Source of the DNA: JAGMXM01 sp964458325
GTDB lineage: Bacteria > Verrucomicrobiota > Verrucomicrobiia > Limisphaerales > UBA1319
Assembly: GCA_964458325.1 (NCBI GenBank)
Contig: CAYWIM010000057.1
Span: 1-29,130, forward strand
Direction: 5' to 3'
DNA: 29,130 nt
The position numbers and the translations under genes were made by a program. The notes beneath the pieces were generated by a model. It made no database searches. It worked only from the letters and a program-made list of their open reading frames with translations, and was not told where the DNA came from. Shown here piece by piece: positions 23,910 through 29,130 of this stretch (positions are counted from its first letter, which is position 1; the number at the start of each line of letters is the position of its first letter).

Positions 23910-24560
23910 TCAGCGGTTCGTTGGGGCCACAGGATTGTTGGTATCCGTGAGGCTGGTGCCGCCCTCGACTGGCTTCAAGAACTCGGCGGGCGCGTTGGCG
24001 TTGAGCTGGGCGATGACCTCGTCGCTCAGGTCGTTCTGGCCGTTGGTGAAGGCGACGAAAGGCGTGTTGACCACCGTGCGCGCGGAGCTGTCCAGCACCA
24101 GCGTGTAGCCGCCGGCCTTGGACTTGGTATCGACGACTTCGAGGATTTCGCGGAGGATAGCATCGCGCATGCGGCGGGTCTGCTCGCCGAGGGTAGTCTG
24201 GGCGGTGCGGTTGAACTGCTGGATCTGGGTTTCCATCTCCTTGATCTCGCGCAGCTTGGACTCGGCGCTCTTCTTGCGCTTATCGCGCTCCTCGGTCGAG
24301 ATGGCCTGGTCGTTGGCGGTATCGAGCAGCTTTTGATACTCCTCGTTGGATTTCTGGTAGCCATCGAAGAGCTCTTTCTGCTGCTTTTCGAACTCGGTGC
24401 GGCGGTCCTTGAGCTGGGTGTCGGCCTGGTTGCGCTTCCAGTAGCTGTCGAAGATTTTACCGAGATTGACTGTGCCGATTTTGAGCTGGGCGTGGGCGGC
24501 GGGGGCCACGCCCCAGCAGAGAACCGCGGCCAGCAGAGTGAGCATCGATAGTTTTTTCAT
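23910..24560 (-). CDS. skp: OmpH/Skp-family periplasmic chaperone
   Basis: A 216-residue periplasmic protein with a signal peptide (MKKLSMLTLLAAVLCWGVAPAAHA). The mature part opens with QLKIGTVNLGKIFDSYWK, the beta strand and helix start typical of Skp. It continues as a long, highly charged helical coil (about 45-135, rich in K/E/Q) that forms the tentacles holding unfolded outer-membrane proteins. It returns to a strand pair in GGYTLVLDSSARTVVNTPFV. The C-terminal extension (NANAPAEFLKPVEGG...) is low-complexity. It starts 11 nt after the bamA stop, so both are on one transcript, as in many diderms. It lies last in the operon before a strong terminator. Confidence 0.9.
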   Translation of the reverse strand: MKKLSMLTLLAAVLCWGVAPAAHAQLKIGTVNLGKIFDSYWKRNQADTQLKDRRTEFEKQQKELFDGYQKSNEEYQKLLDTANDQAISTEERDKRKKSAESKLREIKEMETQIQQFNRTAQTTLGEQTRRMRDAILREILEVVDTKSKAGGYTLVLDSSARTVVNTPFVAFTNGQNDLSDEVIAQLNANAPAEFLKPVEGGTSLTDTNNPVAPTNR

Positions 24561-24571
24561 AGATTCACAGA

Positions 24572-26962
24572 CTAGAATTCACGAGTGTAACCCACGCCGA
24601 AATGGAACTGGCCGCTGTCGCCCGTGTGGCGGCCGGTGGTGATGGGAATACCGTAGTCGAACCGGAGCGGGCCGAAGGGGGAATTAAACCGGATCCCAAC
24701 GCCCCAGTTGTCGAGGTACTCGCCCAGATCGAAGTCATAGGCTTCGCGGTAGACATTGCCGATATCATAGAAAAGAGCCAGGCGCAATCGTTCAAAAATC
24801 AACGGCACGCTGTATTCCGCCGACGCGAACCAGTAGGATCCGCCGCCCACCGGCTCCGCCCCCTGGGATCCGTCCTCGAAGGTGTCATCGGAGCCGGCCA
24901 TGCGGTAATCGAAGCCGCGCAGGGTGTACATGCCGCCCAGGAACCATCGCTCGTAGAACGGCACGGTCTGGCTGTCGTCGTATGAATCGACCACGCCGGC
25001 GGCGCCCGTGAGCTCGATGATATGTTTATCGGCCAGGCCGCGGAAATACCAGGTGCTGCGCAGCTCGAACCGGTAGAAATCCTTCTCGGCGCCGAGGGGC
25101 CCGCCCGCGATGTCCGCCGTCAGCTCCGTCCGCTGCCCGCGGTCGGGCTGCAAGGCATGGTTGCGCGTGTCGTAGGCGATCGAGACTCCGGCCTCGGACA
25201 TGAGGCTGTATCCCTCCTCCGCCTGGATCGAGGGGGGGGCGCCATCGACGACATCGACGATGCCGATGTTCTGCAGGGTGTAGCTGACTCCGCCGATGAG
25301 GTTCTCGGTGCCCAGGGCGCGCTTGAGCCCGACCCGGCCGCCCGTCTGCCGCTCCTCGTAATAGTCATTGGGGCTGAGAAAGTCGAGCTGGCGATGGAAT
25401 GCATCCACGGAAAGCGCCAGCTTGCGCCCCAGGAACCAGGGCTCGACGAAGTTCAGCGTGTAATCCTGCCGCACGCTGCCGACCGCAACGCGGACACGGA
25501 GCTTCTGTCCCCCTCCCTGAAACGTGGGAGGCTGGAACAGGTCGAAATTCCCCTGATACAGCTCGACGAAACCGACGATTTCGTCGATGGTGCTGAAGCC
25601 GGCGCCGAAGTAGAGGCGGCCAGTGTTTTTCTCCTCGACGCCCACGACCAGGTTTTTTCGGTTGGGCACATCGGTCGGCTCGACCTGGGTCTCGACCTTG
25701 TCGAAATACCCGAGCCCTTCGAGCCGGGTTCGGCTCCGCTTGGCCCGGGTCATGTCGAACACCTCGCCCGGGATCACCGACAGTTCGCGGCGGATGACGC
25801 GGTCTTTGGTCTTGGTGTTTCCCCGGATATCGATCTTCTCGATGTAGGATGGCTCCCCTTCCGCGACCTGGTAGACGATATCCATCGTGCCGGTTTCGAC
25901 GTTGGGGTTGCGGATGGCGCGGACCGGGACGCGGTCGGCGTTGTCCTGGCCGATGTAGCCTTTGGACCCATAGAAGTCCTGGATCGCCTCGACATCCTGG
26001 AGCAAGCCCCGAGGGGTGAATGTCTCGCCCACACCCATCGACGGCCGGACGGTTTTCCCCTCGACCACAACCCCCTGCTGGATCTGATCCGACGCAAAGG
26101 TCGAGTTGCCCTTGAACTCGACGGCGCCGACCTTGTACTGGCGTCCCTCGGAAATGTGGAAATCCAGGGCGACCCAGCCGGGCTCGACGGGGCGGAACTG
26201 GACATCATCCAGGGAGAAATCGATGTATCCTTCGCCGCGGTAATACTGGGCGAGCTTCTCCCTGTCGTCCTCGAGCTGGTCATCCTTGAGCACGCCGCTG
26301 CCGGTGATCCAGGAGAGCATCCACCGGCGCCGCGTCTTGACGACCCGGCGGAGCTTCTGCTCCGAGATGGCCTGGGCGCCGATGAAGTTGACCTCCTTGA
26401 TGCGGACGCGGGGGCTTTCCTTGATCTCGAACAGGACCTTGCCCCGGCCGGCCTGCTCGTCGATGTCCTTGAGCTTGTACTCGACCTGGGTCTTCTGGTA
26501 GCCCTTCTTCTGGTAAACCTTGAGGATCTCCTGCTTGTCGGCGAAGAGCTTTCGTTCATCGATCGGCTCGCCGGTCTTGGACGTGATCTTACGCAGGAGG
26601 CGTTTGCGGCTGTATTTCGTGTTGCCCGAGAACTCGATCTCCATCAGGACCGGCTTTCCCACGAGGACGTAGGTCAGGCTCACGCCCTGGGAGGAGCGGT
26701 CTTCGCCTACGCGGACATTGCTGAAATAGCCGGTGGCGTAGAGGCTGCGGACATCCGCATCGATCGCAGCTCGGCTGTAGGGGGCGCCGACCCGGGTGCG
26801 GATATTGGCGCGGATCAAGTCCTGGCTGGCGGCGGGAGGGCCGACCTGCTCGATCTGGATCTGCTGGATGGGGGGGGCCACCGCCGTCTGGGCCAGGGCC
26901 AGCGGGGCCGCGGCCAGCAGCAGCGCCGCCAACATCGCATACCGGCGTAGCAACACTTTCAT
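24572..26962 (-). CDS. bamA: Outer membrane protein assembly factor BamA
   Basis: A 796-residue Omp85 protein. After a signal peptide (to about ALAQ, residue 25) come several POTRA repeats, recognisable by the recurring YxxxGY/F-x2-V and G-N-x-K/S-T pattern: LYATGYFSNVRV, FSGNTKYSRKRLLRKI, YQKKGYQKTQVEY, FKGNSTFASDQI, FYGSKGYIGQD, IRGNTKTKDRVIRRE and LEGLGYFDKVETQ. That is about five domains. The beta-barrel follows, with MYTLRGFDYR as the conserved L6 loop (R-G-F) and FGPLRFDYGIPI near the end. The final strand, FHFGVGYTREF, ends in an aromatic residue. It folds and inserts outer-membrane beta-barrels. The start is 6 nt after the dnaB stop and the skp start follows by 11 nt. Confidence 0.95.
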   Translation of the reverse strand: MKVLLRRYAMLAALLLAAAPLALAQTAVAPPIQQIQIEQVGPPAASQDLIRANIRTRVGAPYSRAAIDADVRSLYATGYFSNVRVGEDRSSQGVSLTYVLVGKPVLMEIEFSGNTKYSRKRLLRKITSKTGEPIDERKLFADKQEILKVYQKKGYQKTQVEYKLKDIDEQAGRGKVLFEIKESPRVRIKEVNFIGAQAISEQKLRRVVKTRRRWMLSWITGSGVLKDDQLEDDREKLAQYYRGEGYIDFSLDDVQFRPVEPGWVALDFHISEGRQYKVGAVEFKGNSTFASDQIQQGVVVEGKTVRPSMGVGETFTPRGLLQDVEAIQDFYGSKGYIGQDNADRVPVRAIRNPNVETGTMDIVYQVAEGEPSYIEKIDIRGNTKTKDRVIRRELSVIPGEVFDMTRAKRSRTRLEGLGYFDKVETQVEPTDVPNRKNLVVGVEEKNTGRLYFGAGFSTIDEIVGFVELYQGNFDLFQPPTFQGGGQKLRVRVAVGSVRQDYTLNFVEPWFLGRKLALSVDAFHRQLDFLSPNDYYEERQTGGRVGLKRALGTENLIGGVSYTLQNIGIVDVVDGAPPSIQAEEGYSLMSEAGVSIAYDTRNHALQPDRGQRTELTADIAGGPLGAEKDFYRFELRSTWYFRGLADKHIIELTGAAGVVDSYDDSQTVPFYERWFLGGMYTLRGFDYRMAGSDDTFEDGSQGAEPVGGGSYWFASAEYSVPLIFERLRLALFYDIGNVYREAYDFDLGEYLDNWGVGIRFNSPFGPLRFDYGIPITTGRHTGDSGQFHFGVGYTREF

Positions 26963-26968
26963 ATCCGA

Positions 26969-28498
26969 TCAGGCATCCATCGGCACGTCCCCGACGCCAA
27001 TCTTCGGCGCGTTCCGGAACCGGGTGATTCCCCGGAAGAACGTCAGCCGAACGTCTCCGGTGGGCCCATTGCGCTGTTTGGCCACCAGGAGGTTCACCGG
27101 CACCACGTCCGCATCCATGCTGTCGTCTTCCTCGCCGGGCTTTCGTCCTTCGGACGATTCCGGCTTGTAAAGCAGGCCCACCAGATCGGCGTCCTGCTCG
27201 ATGGAACCGGATTCGCGCAAATCCGAGAGCCGAGGCTTTCGGTTCTTTTCCTTCTCGATTTCGCGGTTCAGCTGGCTGAGCACGACCACCGGGATCTTGA
27301 GTTCCTTGGCCAGCGCTTTGAGACCGCTGGATATGTCCGCGATTTCCTGCTGGCGATTCTCAGCCCGCCTCGAAGTAGAATGAAGCAATTGGATGTAGTC
27401 AACCACAAATAACTTGATCCCATGCTGTTTCGCCATCCGCCGTGCCCGGGCCCGCAGCTGCAGAATCGACAGGGCCGGCGTGTCGTCGATGAACAGCGGC
27501 GCCCCGGCCAGCCGGCTGGCGGCGCCGGTCAGCTTGGGAAAATCCCGCTCGACCAGGAATCCCTCGCGCATGCTCCGCAGGTTCACTTCGGCCCGCGAGC
27601 AGAGCATGCGCAGGACCAGCGATTCGGCGGTCATCTCGAGGCTGAACACCCCCACCGGCAGCCGCTGCTCGACCGCCACATGCTCCGCAATGTTCAGGGC
27701 GAGCGATGTCTTGCCCATGCTCGGCCGAGCCGCAATCACGATCATCTCCCCCTCGTGCAGCCCGGTCGACATCTGGTCCAGGTCGGTGAATCCGGTGGCC
27801 AGCCCCGTGAGCAGCCCCTTCCGCTCCTGGAATTCCTCGACGGTGTTGATGGCGTGGTTGACGAGGTCTTTGATGGATCGGTTGACATGCTCTTCGCGTT
27901 CCTGGCTGATCTGCAGCACCTGCCGCTCGACTTCGTCCAGAAATCGCTCGACCTCGCCTTCGCATTCGAACACGTTGCCGGCCAAGCGGGTGCAGGTCTG
28001 GATCACCTTCCGCAACAGGTACTTCTCGCGGAGGATCTCGAGGTAATAGCCCAGGTTCGCCGCCGACGGCACCATCTCCGGCAAGGAGCTCAAGTAGGCC
28101 CCTCCGCCCGCCTCTTCGATGAGGTGATGATCCTGGAGCCGCTGGTGGACCGTGACGGAGTCGATCGCGTCGTTCCGGTCATGCATCTCGACCAGCAACC
28201 GGAACAGCACCTGGTGCCGCACGTCATAAAAGCAATCGGCTCCTGCCTTGAGCTTCTCGAGGCAGAGCGCCAGGTTCTCGTTCGGCGCCAGGAGGATGCA
28301 CCCCATCACGCCCTGTTCGGCCTCGATCGAGTGGGGGGGCAATCGGTTCACCCGGCCCTCGTCGTCGATGACCAGGCGCCCGGCCCCGCCTCGATGCAGG
28401 TCAACCGCCGCGGGTGAGTCCATGGTAGGATTGTTCGACACGCCCACCAGCAGAGAAGAAATCCGGCGGGTTGGCAACGGCTTTTTTTTCACCGCCAT
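26969..28498 (-). CDS. dnaB: Replicative DNA helicase DnaB
   Basis: A 509-residue hexameric helicase that unwinds DNA ahead of the replication fork. The N-terminal primase-binding domain is seen in PPHSIEAEQGVMGCILL. The RecA-like motor has the Walker A in AARPSMGKTSLAL, Walker B in LFVVDYIQLL, and the SQLNREIEK, LRESGSIEQDAD and KQRNGPTG motifs. There is no intein. About 50 residues precede the usual DnaB start and begin MAVKKKPLP. This extension is encoded after a run of eight A and may not all be translated; an internal ATG at residue 26 (NNPTMDSP) is the alternative start. It is the first gene of a tight operon with bamA (6-nt gap) and skp, which couples replication and envelope assembly on one transcript. 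It is divergent from the lipoprotein gene. Confidence 0.93.
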   Translation of the reverse strand: MAVKKKPLPTRRISSLLVGVSNNPTMDSPAAVDLHRGGAGRLVIDDEGRVNRLPPHSIEAEQGVMGCILLAPNENLALCLEKLKAGADCFYDVRHQVLFRLLVEMHDRNDAIDSVTVHQRLQDHHLIEEAGGGAYLSSLPEMVPSAANLGYYLEILREKYLLRKVIQTCTRLAGNVFECEGEVERFLDEVERQVLQISQEREEHVNRSIKDLVNHAINTVEEFQERKGLLTGLATGFTDLDQMSTGLHEGEMIVIAARPSMGKTSLALNIAEHVAVEQRLPVGVFSLEMTAESLVLRMLCSRAEVNLRSMREGFLVERDFPKLTGAASRLAGAPLFIDDTPALSILQLRARARRMAKQHGIKLFVVDYIQLLHSTSRRAENRQQEIADISSGLKALAKELKIPVVVLSQLNREIEKEKNRKPRLSDLRESGSIEQDADLVGLLYKPESSEGRKPGEEDDSMDADVVPVNLLVAKQRNGPTGDVRLTFFRGITRFRNAPKIGVGDVPMDA

Positions 28499-28570
28499 TC
28501 ACCGGTTATTCCAGACCCCGTCAGATTCCCCTTGCCGCGCGGTCGGATCTGCCTGTTGAATACGGGGGAT

Positions 28571-29130
28571 ATGCCGCCGATTCGACTGCCACGGTTGCCT
28601 GCGCCGCCGGCCCCAGGCCGTGGTCATGGGATCCCTTTTTTGGTCTTGGGCGCCCTCCTGCTGGCGGCGGGCTGCCGGCACGCATCTCCCCCCTTCTACC
28701 CGCTGGGCATCTACAGCGTCCGGTCGACCAACGATTTCGCCGCCATCAGCGCCGCGGGCTTCACGGTCGTGTCCGGCCCGGCCGAGCCGGGCTATCTCGG
28801 CGCCGCCCGGACTGCGGGGCTGCGCGTCCTGGCCAGCTTTGGCACCCGGGCGGGCGGGAAGTTCGACGAGGCCAAGGCGCGGGAGGCCGTGGCCCGGTTC
28901 GATCGTCATCCGGCGCTGTGGGCGTGGTATCTGGCTGACGAGCCGGATCTCAACGGTGTGTCCCCGCCTCAGGTCGAGCGGGCGCATCGGGCCCTGAAGC
29001 GGGCGGGCGCCGGCAAGCCGACGGCCCTGGTCTTGAGCAAGGGGTATGAGGCTCTTCACTATGCCCCGATCGCCGACATCACCATGATCGATTATTATCC
29101 GATCTCGTGGCTTCCTTTGGCGGCGTTTCC
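28571..29130 (+). CDS. Putative lipoprotein with a glycoside-hydrolase-like barrel (3' partial)
   Basis: The frame from ATG 28571 is open to the right edge (186 codons), so the C-terminus is missing. A GGGGGA ribosome site (28564-28569) sits close to the start. An unusual proline-rich N-terminus of about 20 residues precedes a hydrophobic segment and a lipobox LLAAGC, with C35 as the likely lipidated cysteine. The mature part reads as the first strands of a TIM barrel: FYPLGIYSVRSTNDFAAI, GFTVVSGPAEP, LRVLASFGT, RHPALWAWYLADEPDLNG and ITMIDYYPISW. The LADEPD motif is common at the acid/base position in glycoside-hydrolase-like proteins. The substrate is unknown. It is divergent from dnaB across 72 nt. 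Confidence 0.7.
   Translation, partial: MPPIRLPRLPAPPAPGRGHGIPFLVLGALLLAAGCRHASPPFYPLGIYSVRSTNDFAAISAAGFTVVSGPAEPGYLGAARTAGLRVLASFGTRAGGKFDEAKAREAVARFDRHPALWAWYLADEPDLNGVSPPQVERAHRALKRAGAGKPTALVLSKGYEALHYAPIADITMIDYYPISWLPLAAF

Noticed and set aside
25022..26950. Very long plus-strand frame opposite bamA (642 codons)
   Set aside because: It is the antisense shadow of a well-supported BamA gene in GC-rich DNA; the translation is low-complexity (A/G/L/D-rich) and has no motifs.
28482..28489. Run of eight A in the dnaB 5' coding end as a programmed frameshift site
   Set aside because: It encodes lysines at codons 4-6, the zero frame is intact, and a downstream start is available; there is no evidence of slippage.
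1..29130. CRISPR array, integrase/att sites, rRNA, riboswitches
   Set aside because: No regularly spaced short repeats, no recombinase or transposase gene, and no conserved riboswitch core could be recognised by eye.

Overview
The window looks like a piece of a GC-rich, diderm bacterial chromosome, most plausibly a member of Verrucomicrobiota (Limisphaerales/Pedosphaera-like). The outer-membrane genes bamA, skp and lpxB show a Gram-negative envelope. A prepilin-type protein has the [29 protein letters not shown]-style N-terminus (cut here at its recognisable core) and the C-terminal FADGH motif that is very abundant in that group. There is also a Tat-exported Gfo/Idh/MocA oxidoreductase and several secreted glycoside-hydrolase-like proteins. 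The taxon is an inference from gene content, not a search result.

Layout. 1-1369: the C-terminal part of a larger protein ending in a RES/ADP-ribosyltransferase-like module, overlapped by 4 nt by a small zinc-ribbon protein; this looks like a polymorphic toxin and its immunity gene. 1370-7421: an accessory block with a GH43-like secreted glycosidase, a Tat-exported oxidoreductase, a di-haem cytochrome c peroxidase, a GNAT acetyltransferase and an unknown coupled protein. It is interspersed with three copies of a roughly 210-250 bp composite palindromic repeat. 7422-11202: two minus-strand sugar-related genes, a secreted glycoside-hydrolase-like protein and a double-SIS MurQ/GKRP-like protein. 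11337-11997: a VapBC-type antitoxin-PIN toxin pair. 12112-13794: an L-lactate permease. 14084-16368: a GnnA-like oxidoreductase coupled to lpxB (lipid A synthesis). 16436-17973: a 5'-truncated prepilin-like pseudogene facing an intact relative. 18080-20794: a 904-residue secreted multidomain protein. 21006-21851: hisH, then tRNA-Glu(UUC) with a good sigma70-type promoter. 22196-23821: an ABC-2 type permease. 23851-28498: a minus-strand operon dnaB-bamA-skp ending in a strong intrinsic terminator. 28571 to the right edge: the start of a lipoprotein with a glycoside-hydrolase-like barrel.

How it works together. Two blocks concern the outer membrane: gnnA-like/lpxB for lipid A, and bamA/skp for beta-barrel assembly. 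The secreted hydrolases, peroxidase, prepilin-like protein and lactate permease fit a polysaccharide-degrading heterotroph. The two toxin systems and the dispersed palindromic repeats mark the left half as the more plastic part. The strongest candidates for something undescribed are the REPIN-like palindromic element family and the toxin/zinc-ribbon immunity pair. I saw no CRISPR array, transposase, integrase or rRNA.
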